64,000 nt of DNA from Cryptomeria japonica (lineage: Eukaryota > Streptophyta > Pinopsida > Cupressales > Cupressaceae), in assembly GCF_030272615.1 (NCBI RefSeq), contig NC_081409.1, positions 618,497,255 to 618,561,254 on the forward strand. The letters run 5' to 3'. The notes beneath the pieces were generated by a model. The model did no database searches and had not been told where the DNA came from. It saw only the letters and a program-made list of their open reading frames with translations. Positions 46,627 to 57,995 of this stretch are shown in pieces (within the stretch, counting starts at the first letter, position 1; each line of letters opens with the position of its first letter). The position numbers were made by a program, and so were the translations under genes.

Positions 46627-48563
46627 AGAATTTTTTTTTGAATTTTTTCAATAGCATCAACAAACTTAACTGGGATTCTAAAGAGACTGAGGGCATAAAT
46701 AGGAATGCTTTGAAGGGATTCTTTAAGAAGTTGTAGCTTTCCAGCCTGACTTAAGAGAGAACCTTTCCAACCAGCAAGCTTTCTTTGAAATTTGTCCACC
46801 AAATAGCTCCAAAAGGAATCAGGGGGAGCAATTCCCAGGGGGAGGCCTAGGTAGGTAGAAGGGAGATCAGTAATTTGGCATTCCAGAATTCTGCTAATTC
46901 TATAATGTCTTCTCTTAGGAGTATTGATGAAAAACACTTCACTTTTAACCCAGTTGATAAGGTGGCCAGAAGCATACACAAACTTGTGAAGGGCATCCTT
47001 CAGGATTCTGGCTTCTGAAATGCTTGAGTCCCCCATAATGATGGTGTCATCCACAAATTGATGGTGGGAGAAAGTATGATCTATAGAGGAGGGTTGGAGA
47101 CCTTTAAAAATACCTCTAGTCACCATGCTTTCCATGAACCTACCAAAACACTTAGCCATAATGATGAAGAGAATAGGGGAGATGGGATACCCTTGCCTCA
47201 AGCCTCTGGAGGCTTTAAAGAAGGAGGAGGGAGATCCGTTAACAAGAACAACAAAGGAGGTAGAGGAGATAATCTTCTTGAAGAGGTTCACACATTTGTT
47301 TGAGAATCCAAAATCCAAAAGAACCTTCATGAGGAAAGACCAATCGACCCAGTCATAGGCCTTAGATAGATCAAGCTTGAGAATAAAACCCTGCTTCTTA
47401 GCCATAAAAAGGGAGTGGATGTTCTCATGGACAGTAATGATGGAATCAAGATTTTTCCTTCCTGGCACAAAACCATTTTTTTGATGACTGATCAAAGAGG
47501 AAATGGCATTCAAGAGTCTGGAGGTTAGGACCTTGGAAATTATCTTATAAAAAGAGTTGCATAAACTGATAGGCCTAAACTTATCCATATATTCACCTCC
47601 TTGAATTTTGGGGATTAAAGCAATGAAGGTGCCATTAATTTCTTTCAGAAGTTTTCTTGCCCCAAAAAATTCTTTAACCCCATTGGAGACATCTTTCCCA
47701 ATGATATCCCAAAACTCTTGGAAAAAGAACATAGGGAAGCCATCAGGCCTAGGGGCTTTGTTGCCTTCAAAAGAAAAGACAACATTTCTGATCTCCAAGT
47801 TCGATGGGATGGAAGTTAAGAAAGAATTCTTCTGCTCATCAATAAGGCAAGGAATGTTCTGAAGGAAGGAATTTTGAACATCATCATCCAAGCTTTGATC
47901 CCTACAAAGAAGATCAAAGAAGAAAATTTTGGCCTCATTTCTTATCTCCTCCTCCTTAACCAACTCCACATTGTCCACCATCAATTTTTTGATCCTATTA
48001 GCCGTTTTATGTTTGATAGTCGACATATGTAAGAATCTAGTATTCTTATCCCCTTCCTTCAGCCAAATGCATCTAGACCTCTGCTTCCAAAAAGCTTCTT
48101 CTTTAGCAATGATTTCATGGTATCTTTTGAGGATCTCATTTTCCTCAACAATGGTCATAGTAGAGAATCCATCCTTCTGGATTTGGACCTGAATTTTATT
48201 GGGGTCTTCGTAAATTTTTCCTTTGGCCTCAAAAATATTCCCAAAGATGGATTTATTCCAAGTCCTTATGTTGTCTTTTATGCTTTTAAGTTTCTTCACA
48301 ACTCTATACCTGGCAGTACCCTCAACTTGAATGTTCCACCATTCCTGAATTTTATGAGTAAGATCCAGATGTAAAGTCAACATTTTTTCAAACCTAAAAG
48401 GAAAATGTCTTCTCCTATTTATGGGGTTAGAAATAAGAGTTATGGGATAGTGGCTAGTACCAATCATCAGAGATAAGAGCCCTATCAAGGCAAACTTGAA
48501 TAAGGTCATTTGTAGCCCTCCTGTTAGTCCAAGTGTAATTGAAACCCTGCATCTCCACATCAT
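46614..48563 (-). pseudogene. Reverse transcriptase of the LINE (ORF2)
   Basis: It is the longest open stretch in the window (649 codons). Domains are a linker with RCIWLKEGDKNTRFLH, the RT core (GNKAPRPDGFPMFFFQEFWD, KFRPISLCNSFYKIISKVL, NGFVPGRKNLDSIITVHE, LKLDLSKAYDWVDWSFL, RGLRQGYPISPILFIIM) and the active site HHQFVDDTIIMGDSS, then the thumb (STYLGLPLG, LAGWKGSLLSQAGKLQLLKE). RT primes on nicked target DNA. The long frame suggests that this is one of the younger insertions into H. Confidence 0.93.
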
Positions 48564-49080
48564 TAAGAGCCTAAGTGTTTATAATATCCATGAGGTTTAG
48601 TCTGCTATCCAACTAAGAAGGGAATCCACCAAATTTTTCCTCCTCTCTCAACGGGGTGTTGAAGTCTCCCATGACCAACTAGCTAAGGTTCTTGGAGCTG
48701 TCCCTCATTTCCATAAGTTTTTTCCAAAAATTGCTTGTAGCTTTCAAGGTATTAGGAGCATAAATGTTTGCGAGGACCCAAGAGGTTTCATCTTTTAAAT
48801 TCTCAAATTTAATACAAGAAAAAATTCTTTCTTGAATAAGAACTTGACCTCTAACAGTATCGAGATTCCAAATTATTGCAATGCCTCTAGAGACACCTTC
48901 TGAGCTATCACCATAGATGCTCCCATATTTAAAGAAATTCAAAGATTCAACCTTCTCTCTACTCATGTTAGTTTCTTGAATAAGAAAAATATTAGGTTTA
49001 CTATCCCTAATCATATTCCTAATAATATCATGCTTGTGGGGATTATTAAGTCCCCTAATGTTCCAAGAAACAATCTTCAT
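48564..49080 (-). pseudogene. Endonuclease domain of the LINE (ORF2 start)
   Basis: It starts MKIVSWNIRGLNNPHKHDII at 49080. Apurinic-like endonuclease motifs are Asn in SWNIRGLN, Glu in FLIQETNMSREK, and LVMGDFNTPL just after a TAG at about 48678. WVLANIYAPNT and FNYTWTNRR complete the fold. A frameshift near 48560 leads into the RT frame. Confidence 0.88.
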
Positions 49081-49187
49081 GATTACTAACCAATTTCTAG
49101 CTCCTTCAGAGTCCTCTAAGTCCCATCTGCTATATTTTTGTTGGCCTCCTTATCTCTGACTCTATGGTTTGAAGGTAATTCTGGGGA

Positions 49188-50861
49188 TCAGGAGACATAC
49201 CCTACATCAACTTGAGCAATTCTTCTAGACTTCCTTAATTGGGCGACAGAGGGAGTGGGTCCTTTTTTGTTCCTATGTTTTGGAATTTTCCACTCGATCT
49301 CAAAAACCACTTCAAGATTGCTAAGGATTATAGAAATTTCCTCTTCATTACCCCATTTAGGTGATCTGGATTGATGTGAAGAGCTATTGACTATTTTAGA
49401 GGCTTGATCTGAATTAGAAAGGTTCAGACCTAAAATAGCACATTTTTGAGCCTCTTGAAAATCATAACTAATTGTGAAAGGGGAAGAGTCAACCTTTTGT
49501 TCTTGTGATCCATTGATCTCCCCTTCCTCAGATTGTTCCACTTCCTTAATATCCTTATCCTTTTGATCCTCTTCATTGGAAGCTTCCTTACTAGCAAAGG
49601 TGTCAGCAATCACCATCTAGGTATTTTCTTTTGAAGATTCATTCTGATCTATTATTTCCTCTCTTCGGATTTACCCTCCCAGGGGGTTGTCTGCTTTCAT
49701 TTGTTCCTTCCTCAGAGCTTCCTGGGGGGGAAGATGTTTAGAAACAAAGGCTGAGGAGACCATATCCTTATTCTCCCCCAGGAGTCCAAAACAGTTGATC
49801 TCAACTGGGTCAGTTTCCTTATTTTCTAAATTTTTGACTTGCTAGACCTTTTTCTCTAGAGCCTTTCTACTTTCTACTATAGTTTTGGCTTGCTTATTCT
49901 CCCCTTTGGGCTTGAGAGGGAAATGTTTGGCCCAATGACCTTCTTTTTTACAATGGAAGAAAGCAAAGGGGATGGATTCGTATTCAATTTGTTGTTTCCA
50001 AGTACCCAACTTAGACACAATATCTATTTGCTCTGGCATATCTGCATCGTGGGTGATCCCTTTACAAAATTTGGCATGCATGAGCCTCCTTCTTGAAGTT
50101 GTGACTAGATCAATTGAGAGGATCTCACTGAAAGAGCTTTCTATACCTAAGAAAATACTTTCTGCCCAATACTCAAGAGGCGGACCTGGTAACTTAACCC
50201 AAACTGGGACTTGCACCAGAAAAGATTCACTCATATTTAGATTCGGGTACCATTTTGGGAGGACCAAAGCTATCTTTCCAACCAACCAAGGGCTACCATA
50301 GAGGATCCTTATTTTGTCTTCTTCATGTGAAAAAGTAAAGGTGAGAAGACCTTTGGGTAGAGCCAAAATTTCAACATTACCTTTCAAAGCCCATTTCCGT
50401 TTAACATAGGCCTTAACAACCTCAATGTTTGGACGTGGTCCCATAAATTTTCCCACCAGAGAGTTCCAAATGCTGCTTATGTTATGGTCCACAACCAAGT
50501 CAGGGATAGAGGTGACAAACTTACCACCATTCGGATCTGATATATTCTTGACATGAGGTAGGGAAGATTTCCTAGATGGTCTAGTTCCAAAGAGGGTTGA
50601 CCACTTTCTAGTTTCTTGTCCATTCTCAAAAACCGCTTCATGTGGGCTGGACCCCCCAACTGCATTTCTAGGACCCACATTATTCTCTGGCAGAGTACCG
50701 TTGGCCTACAGAATATCTAAAGGCTTGTCCTTCTCCCCCATTTGGCTAGCTCCATCTATCTGACCGCTTCCTCCATTGGAACCAGATTTCCTGTCTTGCA
50801 AAGAATTCAAAATTTGAATTCTACCATTGCCGCCTTCTCCTCCTCCATGTGAGCTCTCCAT
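49188..50861 (-). pseudogene. LINE ORF1 (DUF4283 and CCHC type)
   Basis: The probable start is ATG at 50861 (MESSHGGGEGGNGRIQ). The plant LINE ORF1 domain (DUF4283) is clear: SIWNSLVGKFMGPRPNIEVV, KAYVKRKWALKGNVEILALP, and DKIRILYGSPWLVGK. A zinc-knuckle-like segment reads FHCKKEGHWAKHFPLKPKG (first and last Cys substituted). The tail is acidic. A TAG at about 50706 and stops near 49840 and 49617 disrupt it. It binds LINE RNA in this family. Confidence 0.85.
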
Positions 50862-50870
50862 TTTTTTTAT

Positions 50871-51596
50871 TTGGATGAAATTATTAATGAGATTGTAAAG
50901 GAAGGAAATCTCAACAATTTACCTATATATTCTGAAAATTATGATGATAAAGAGCAACCCATAAACATACCATTGTTGAAAGGGTAAATGGTGATGTTTT
51001 TTCATCATGTAGTGATTTGAATGTACACAAAGTTGATCAAGGCACACTGGCCACAACAATAAAAAATGGAGGTGAATTAGAATGGTTTTCAGATATTGAC
51101 TGTTTTGGTATGGATGTTTGTAAAATTGTTACTATATTAGATGAGCCAACATATGAGATATTTCCCTTTGATCTTTGTAATGAGTTTGTACCATTTTTGC
51201 AAAAATATTTTAATAATAAGCATGATATAGGGGTGCAAACAAATGAAGAAAGCAATTTCTATGATGGTAGTTGCATAACAAAGTATGAAGTTTTTAACTT
51301 CTCTTTTCAGCTTGTTGAGGCAAACATGAGACCCATTGAATGTTGTTGTCAACTCATCTCCATTTTGGATAGTGAGTTTGGGTTCTGTATATGTCATGTA
51401 AAGCTAGATGGCAAGGTGCAAGTCAATTGACATTTCACTCAAATACAAGTTTTTTATAACATGCTGAGGAAGAAAAAATTATATAGTTATGATATCTCTA
51501 GATTGTTCAAAATGCAACGTGATCATAACTATATTTTTGACAGAAGAAAGTATTGGTTGACATTGGCAGATGGCATTGGGCCATCATATGTGGTTT
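50871..51596 (+). pseudogene. Element H ORF, part 3
   Basis: It resumes the H frame with LDEIINEIVKEGNLNNLPIY. After a slip near 50985 it continues with VNGDVFSSCSDLNVHKVDQG, a Cys-rich FSDIDCFGMDVCKIVTILDE part and EFVPFLQKYFNNKHDIG, with stops at about 51428 and 51596. It is acidic and Cys-containing, with no recognised fold or catalytic motif. It is the C-terminal end of the gag-linked extension. Confidence 0.65.
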
Positions 51597-51887
51597 GACC
51601 TTGTAGGCCACATATAATTTGGGTAGAGTAAGTTTTTCTGACTCTATTGCCCAATAGATCTATAAATAAATTCCCTCTCAAATTGCCTATTCATGGACAA
51701 CTTTTGAGGATCTACTTTTCTTGAAAGTAGCTCTTATCCATAAGAATTAGTTTGGTTTGCTTTGTTAGTGTAGTTCCCTTTCAGTTGAAGTTACCCAGTC
51801 CATGTTATTTCTTTTTGGTTTGCTTCACCAAAAAATCCTAGTTTCTCGTCTCATTCCTGTGAAATGAATGCCCTCAACTAGAGCCAC
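51597..51887 (+). other. 3' untranslated region of element H
   Basis: Non-coding sequence between the H ORF and its 3' LTR. I see no strong polypurine tract beside the LTR; this is a weakness of the boundary call. Confidence 0.45.
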
Positions 51888-54800
51888 TAATAGTTTTGAA
51901 AATTGATTGCATGAAATTTTAAAGTTTTGAGCTCAAATATTGATTTTAGGGTTCTACTTGTATCCTCTGTGAAGGATCCAAGGTTTAAAGTTTAGCGTTT
52001 ATCAAATTTCTTACATTTTATGAAGAAAACCCTAGCAATGATATATTCTGAAGATGGTGAAAAGGAGAGTGAGGTGGATTAGTTAGTAAACATGCAAATC
52101 AAACATGAAAGCATATGAAATCAAAGACACAAATCCAAAAGCACATGAAAACATGAATAATATGCATATAACTCACAATATTTTTACCTCTCCGTCGGAT
52201 TGAGCTTGATGAAGTGAAGGTGCCCCTTGATGATGCTCCACTTGATGTGCTCCTTTGGTTGTTTGATGTTGATGTGGATTGATCTCCTTTGTGCTCAACA
52301 AGATAGATTGATGGATTTGATAGGATTATTGGATATATTTTGGATGGATTTGAATTGAAGGATTAGAATAAAGAAGAGAGGAGAAAAGAGCAGGATGACA
52401 ATGCATGAGAAGTGGATTATTTGTGAGGAGAATAAGCTCCAATTTATAGATTGGAGAAGGCCAATAGAGGGCCAAGATTGATTTGATTATGAAGGGTTGA
52501 TATTGATTTTAGATAGAAGGCATGGATCAAGGGTGCCTTGGGAAAATAAACAGGAATATAAAATTCCTTGAGAAAAAGGGGGGAGAAATTTGAATTTCAA
52601 ACATGAGGAATTAAAAATTCCAAAATAAGGATGCATTGAGGGATTCAAAGAAAATTGAATTTCTTTGAGAGGCTCAATGTTGATGTGATATGAGTGGGAA
52701 TTAAAAATTGAGGGATAATGATAATCATGATTATGAGAGATTCTAGAAGGATTAATTAGGCTGAGTGGGATTAGGAAAAGTGATTTGTAGGAATCACATG
52801 ACTAGGTTAATTAATTAGAATTAATTAACTGAGTGGGTTTAGAGGAAATGATTATTGGAGGGGACTTTAGAGGAATAGGGGAATAATTAATTTATTTGAT
52901 AAATTAATTATTGGACAATAGTGACAGGATTAATTAAATTAGATTTAATTGATTCTGAGAGGAATGAGGATAACACAATTAAATTAATTATGTTGATAGG
53001 CTTAAATTAATCAAATATTAATTTTAGGTGTCTACATATTCTGCTGTTACTTTTTCCCACTTAAGGATGAGGGTACCCTTTCCATGAGTGGGGCCATCCT
53101 TTTCCCTAAACATAAAGTGATGATCAACCAGTTTGTGAAATATGATCTCCCTAAGTCATGTGCATAACGTTCCTATTACCGGTCTCCTTTTAAATGTTTG
53201 TGCCCGCGCTTGTATTTTCTTAAATCCGAAAGTCCTAAGTAGTTTGGTAGGTTGTTAAATATAGACTTAATCTAGCAGTTCGCGATTCTCCATGATCAAA
53301 GATGCGAGGGTTTTAAAGGCCGCGGCATTGTGAGATTGTGCCACGTGTTATCAACAAAAACCGGTGATGTTGGTAGTATAACTAGTCGAAGAATTGTGTT
53401 ACTAGTTCTCGGATGGTAAAGGTCGGTCTACTAACAGTCCCATTAATTTTGCATGTTTTCAAAATGAACGGATATGTTTTGTCTTGAGGTAAAAGTTGCT
53501 CAATCTTTAATTCTAGAGGAATTAATGAGCATTGTGCAAAGTCGTAAAGTATGAATAGATCAGATGGACTTCATGTTCCCATGATGGAATTTGCAAGGAG
53601 GTTATGGACCATGACATCACAAGATGATGCCATGTGTCCCGGGTGATTAGGAAGACCTATGGTGGGGCCGCTGACAAAGTTTGATTGAAGGATGATATGG
53701 CACTATTTAGTCGAGATTTGGTGAGTCTTTTGATACAGATGGAAGGACAAATGTCACGTTGGCCAATAATGACTATTAGATTTGCCATCCTGGATGAGAT
53801 ATGTAGTTGAGTTTCAAATGAGGAATTGGGAGGGATTCTGAAGGCATCGGTCGTAGCTTGTGTGAGAAAGGCAGAATGAGTGGTATTCAGACTTGTCAAT
53901 TTAGGATTGATTAGACAGTCAAAGATGATAGCCTAGAGATGTGAAAGGATCAAGAAAGACTTCAGGTTTTAAGTATGATGCATCACAAGTTCTCTGATAA
54001 ACTCAGAGATTTGCCTATGGATAGGAATCCTAGAGTAGGAGACTCTACACTGAGAAAGGAATAAGATCAAAATAAAATCATTGACGTAAGGTGAACATAT
54101 GCAGGTGGCAATGGAGTGATGGCCTAGAGGACGACAGTGTATTGAGTTGTAGGCATGATTGCTAAAATCCATAACTAACAAGGTAAGCATAAGATATCAT
54201 GATGATGATGATTTTCTCATGGATTAGTACTACCACATTGAAAGGATTTCTAATTATTAATTAACCAGGTAGATGATAAAATGGGTAGAAACAAATAAAA
54301 GATTTTTCATTTTTCTAAGAATATTTTTTTATTAGGAAGTGGATGTTGTTCAAACAGAATTATGAATGGATTCATTGCATATTTTGTGACACTGGATGGA
54401 TGATCTTTCTGTGGTATAATGTTTCTCATTGCCAGAGGGGTTGTGAAAGATCAGGGGATTTCCAGAGGGTGCGTGAAAGCCTTTTCTTTTCAGGAAAAGT
54501 CACCTTGGGCATATTCCCCACTCTTACTCTGCATTTCATTGGCGGAGTGTTCCAAGAGGGAGCTCACAAGGGGCTAAAAGAAGGATTTGTTTGAGGGAGG
54601 AATGGAAGCCAGTCATCTCTACAGTAACATGGAAGCTACAACACCTTCTCAACAAATCATGTTTACCCATGAGTTCCTCTTTCCATTTTCTTTGATCCAG
54701 GGCATAAAGGCTGGAGATTTTCCTCCATTTCAGTGGGAAAATTTTGTTACATGTCAGGATCTATTTTCCTTTTCAGGAAGAGAAATGATATGGAATAGAA

Positions 54801-56057
54801 TGAGCATATAAGGGTCCATCTGAAAGTGTTAGGGTGATATCAACGCGGCTCAAGTGTTTTTTTTTCTACCAAAAATTGGTTGAGGATTTTGGTTCCGCCT
54901 CATTACAGGCATCAACATGTGGATAAGAATATTTTGTAACAGAATTGTGTACAACCTCTAAGGCTTGGTTTTGATGACAAGTGTCTTTTGGCCTGAAACT
55001 TGTCGTACCCTTTCTTTCTATAGAAGGGAAATCAAGGCCATTAGTTAGGGTTCCAAATTTTCTAAGAAGGATCTCTGTAAAATAAATCTGTTTTGCACGG
55101 TTAGGTTCCAGGTAGTTCTAGAAAGTCATAGGAAATAATAAGGACTGTAATGTTATTTTGCGGAGCATAAAAGTAATATAACAGATGTGAGTTTTATTTT
55201 TTCAAGTGGTTTATTTTGTGCTCGAATTTGTTGACTATTATTTGATAAAAGATGGCTTATGATATTAATGCAAACATTTTTCCTAATCTTTACTCTCATG
55301 TGTGCGATTTTATCTTCTTTTAAGCAAATGGGATCAAGCGTTTCGTTTGTTTCTTGCATTGTTATGATGTATGTATTCTTCCATTCAATTCTTTATTCCA
55401 AGGGGTTAATTAAATTCTTGAATGAGATTACAGAGAAATAAGGCTTGTAACAAAATTGGATAAGTAGTTTAGGTGAAGGATTGTCAGCAGAACAATATTG
55501 TAAGGCAGTATTGTTCTAGGCTAGACCAGTTGTTTGACGATTTTTTATCAGATCTCAGTAACGCTTTTCAAAGTCTCTGTAACCCAAATAAATTAGGCAC
55601 TAGTGTTTGCAAGAAAAGGTCATTATATTTTCAATTTCTGGTTTATCATCTTTATGATTTCTTAGAACAAATATTAGAATATCATTTGTTAAGTTTTATG
55701 TATTTTCTAAAAATTGTCCTACCCTTTCTCATACTCAAGATTAAGGTTGAGGATCACTGAAGGATTTTCCATCCTTGAGAATTCTCCCTTTTTGTTGAGT
55801 CTTTTCATGAGATAATCTACTTTGTTTTCAGTAAGTTCCTAAGTATCGTTGTAGAGAGCAAGAGATCTTACTGAAGGGATCACCCTCCCTGGTTCTATAG
55901 AGCCTAAAGTGCAGAAGGACTTTGTGTCCTTGTTAAATTTTGGTCCAAGCCTGATGGATATTGATAGTTGGAGGTGACTCTTTCATAGATATTTGGAGGA
56001 ATCATCTTGGTCTCTACCCAGTGGTAGTGTAAACTCATCCATTTTTGGGAACCAACA
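51888..56057 (+). repeat. 3' LTR of element H
   Basis: Collinear with 8566-11751. It begins TAATAGTTTTGAAAATTG (TG decayed to TA) and ends GGGAACCAACA. It contains the solo LTR 52049-53036. Confidence 0.8.
52049..53036 (-). repeat. Solo LTR inserted in the 3' LTR of H
   Basis: A 988-bp insertion absent from the 5' LTR of H. It is bounded by TG...CA and the 5-bp duplication TATTC (52044-52048 and 53037-53041). On the minus strand it starts TGTAGACACCTAAAATT, a common plant gypsy LTR start, and has TATAAAT at 52442-52448, so minus orientation is likely. No internal domain remains, consistent with LTR-LTR recombination. Confidence 0.88.
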
Positions 56058-56530
56058 ATCCCATTGTGCATATTAGCACTATACCTTGGGTTAGCCATTT
56101 GCTTATCCCTCCTTGTTATTTTCTTGCATTAGGTGCCCTGGATTTTATCTTATACTTTTTTTGCATCTGTAGCATCGTAAATTGTACGCACTTGCTAAGG
56201 CAATACAATTTCACACCCAGTTTAGCACCCGCCTTGGCGTGGTTTGCATTTTGCATTGCATTTCCCCTTTAGCACTTAATTAATCAAATTAATTAGGTCT
56301 AAGGTCCTATTTCATCATCCTTCACATCATAAAGTCGGGCCGTTTCATTAAAGTGTGCCCCTTTTCATGTTATTCCTCCAATACATCATCTAATCAAAAA
56401 CCCTAATTAAGTCCTATTTTGAACTTGGGGGCTTGATTTCGGGGGTCAAAACATCTCGAAATCACCTGTAACTTCGGGATTCTCTCTAAAATCATCATAT
56501 CTGACGGCCCTGAAAATTTGGTGAAAAGTT

Positions 56531-56569
56531 GTCGGGACCATGGCGCCCGGAGTGCACATGGTCCCGGAC
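56531..56569 (+). repeat. GC-rich inverted repeat in the G2 LTR
   Basis: GTCGGGACCATG (56531-56542) pairs with CATGGTCCCGGAC (56557-56569), giving a 12-bp stem with one bulge and a 14-base loop containing GCGCCCGG. It could form a stable RNA hairpin or be a protein-binding palindrome. Confidence 0.65.
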
Positions 56570-57320
56570 ATTTTTCCCGAAATTTTAGGAGCACGATCCA
56601 ATCATAAAATAAAGCTTAACCCCAAGAAATTGGCAGGAGATTCAATCTCTAGGTCGGCCAAAAGACGAAATTGCGACCTAGGGTTTCATACATAAGAGCT
56701 CTCTTTCTTCATTTGAAGGGATCGGAATTTTGTTTTCAGGAACCTCATATGCAGCGAAAGAGCAGATCTTTGAAGACTTCAACAACTTTCAACATCCCTC
56801 TATCAAGCATTTATCAAATCCATTCATCCATTTAGGGCTTGGAAGACATTGAAGAACAATAGGAGATTACCGACTGAAGATTGGCTTGTACCTCTCCCTT
56901 GGGGGTTGGGTACGATTTCATGTTGTTTTCATGTCTTTGCATAAGCTTCAATATATCATTTATCCATGCTTTAGATCACTTTGCATCTTGATTTAGAGCA
57001 TTTACATTATCATTGACAAGCAATTAGGGTTTACTTTCTAGGTTGCTCTAGTTTGCTTACTTGCATTTTAGATCTTGCACACACACAAGGTCTGCACACA
57101 CATTACTTTTACAATACAACTTGGCTATTTGTGGAGGTGGAAATCACCGAAGCGGGGGTTTGACTAAGGCAAAATGCTATATAGCCACCCAAATACCTTT
57201 TTCAGATACAAGTGCAGGTTTCGAGACTCGGATGACGCTGTAGGTTGCAGATCCGGGAAAAGCAGGTCAAGACAGCACCCCACACCAAATTGTAGAGAAA
57301 AATACCAGGATAGGGGCGTG

Positions 57321-57420
57321 GGGTGCCCTGGTCCTGCCAGGACAAGGGCACTGGGTGCCTTGGTCCCTGGGACAGAGGCGCTGGGTGCCCTGGTCCTCCT
57401 GACAGACAGCATTTCAGACA
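57321..57420 (+). repeat. Three GC-rich tandem units in the G2 LTR
   Basis: The core GGGTGCC(C/T)TGGTCC starts at 57321, 57353 and 57383, giving spacings of 32 and 30 bp, each followed by a GGGACAG/AGGACAA-type segment. A related GGCGCCCGCGCCCCCGTCCC tract follows at about 57480. Confidence 0.7.
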
Positions 57421-57829
57421 GTTTTCGAGAGTGCAAAACAACAGTTTTAGGTGCAGTTCCGGGACAGAATCAGGATAGTGGCGCCCGCGCCCCCGTCCCA
57501 AACATTTTCAGTCAAATTTTGACTCTGGGTACGTATCTGCATTCTTGTTTTATCCTTGTGTTTACAGCTTTCCATTGTTTAAATTCAATTCTACAATCTT
57601 GTTGTTAGCTCATACTTGCATTTTAGGGTTAGGAATTGAACTTGCATAATCTTATCTTTCAATTACAACAAAGGAATAGAAATCCTAATAGGTAGCCCGT
57701 GGCTCTCTCTTTCACAAAAAGAAGTAGCCAATTGTGTGATACCTCTAGGCTCTTTCGTATTCCATAATGTGTGTCAAAAGGTAGGATTAGGGCATGATAA
57801 CCTAGTCTCTCTTTTTCTCCCACACATTT

Positions 57830-57848
57830 TGGTGAACCCAACGTGAAC
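57830..57848 (+). promoter_or_regulatory. Primer binding site of G2
   Basis: TGGTGAACCCAACGTGAAC follows CACACATTT, placing it 3 bases after the presumed LTR end. The tRNA is not assigned. Confidence 0.6.
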
Positions 57849-57922
57849 TATCATTGCTTCTTCTTGCATTGCATTTGTTAGATCTAGATCTAGATTTAGT
57901 GTGTTTTCATTTCATTTTCATT

Positions 57923-57942
57923 AAAAAAAAAAAAAAAAAAAA
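57923..57942 (+). repeat. Run of 20 A in the G2 leader
   Basis: An uninterrupted A20 tract lies between primer site and the first ATG (57996). It could be a slippage-prone microsatellite or the scar of a processed insertion; no flanking duplication was found. Confidence 0.8.
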
Positions 57943-57995
57943 GAGTGTGTTTCTTTGCATTGTGTGTTTAATTTTCATGCAACTTTCATTTCAAA

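Larger units (their letters stand above)
28173..50870 (-). mobile_element. L1-type LINE with a third ORF, interrupted by copy B
   Basis: Read from 50870 down, it contains ORF1 (nucleic-acid-binding), ORF2 (endonuclease, RT, zinc finger, RNase H) and a third ORF downstream. Without the nested insertion it is about 8.0 kb. The insertion is in the H ORF, whose frame continues from one side to the other. The 3' end carries GGTTTTGGGTCCTTAAAACC and no clear poly(A). I could not define a target-site duplication, so both ends are uncertain by about 10 bases. Confidence 0.85.
8566..56057 (+). mobile_element. Element H: gag-only LTR retrotransposon hosting all nested insertions
   Basis: Two direct repeats of about 3.2 kb bound it (3186 bp left; about 3177 bp right after removing a 988-bp solo LTR and its duplicated 5 bp). 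A primer-binding-site-like TGGTGACTCTGTTGGGGA sits 4 bases after the left repeat, so it runs on the plus strand. Removing the nested G1, LINE and solo LTR leaves an element of about 9.9 kb with about 3.5 kb between LTRs, coding for a gag-like protein with a long acidic extension. No protease, RT or integrase is present. The flanks AGCCT and ATCCC are not a convincing target-site duplication. Confidence 0.75.
56065..57826 (+). repeat. Probable 5' LTR of G2
   Basis: The right end CACACA is set by the primer site at 57830. The left end is placed at TGTGCATATTAGC, which would give TGTG/CACA termini and a length of 1.76 kb. Without the second LTR the start is a guess. It is more GC-rich around 56530-56570 and 57300-57500 than the surrounding DNA. 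Confidence 0.5.

Noticed and set aside
57164-57608. Overlapping ORFs on both strands around GC-rich repeats
   Set aside because: They are open because of GC-rich tandem units in the G2 LTR; no domain, and all frames look equally arbitrary.
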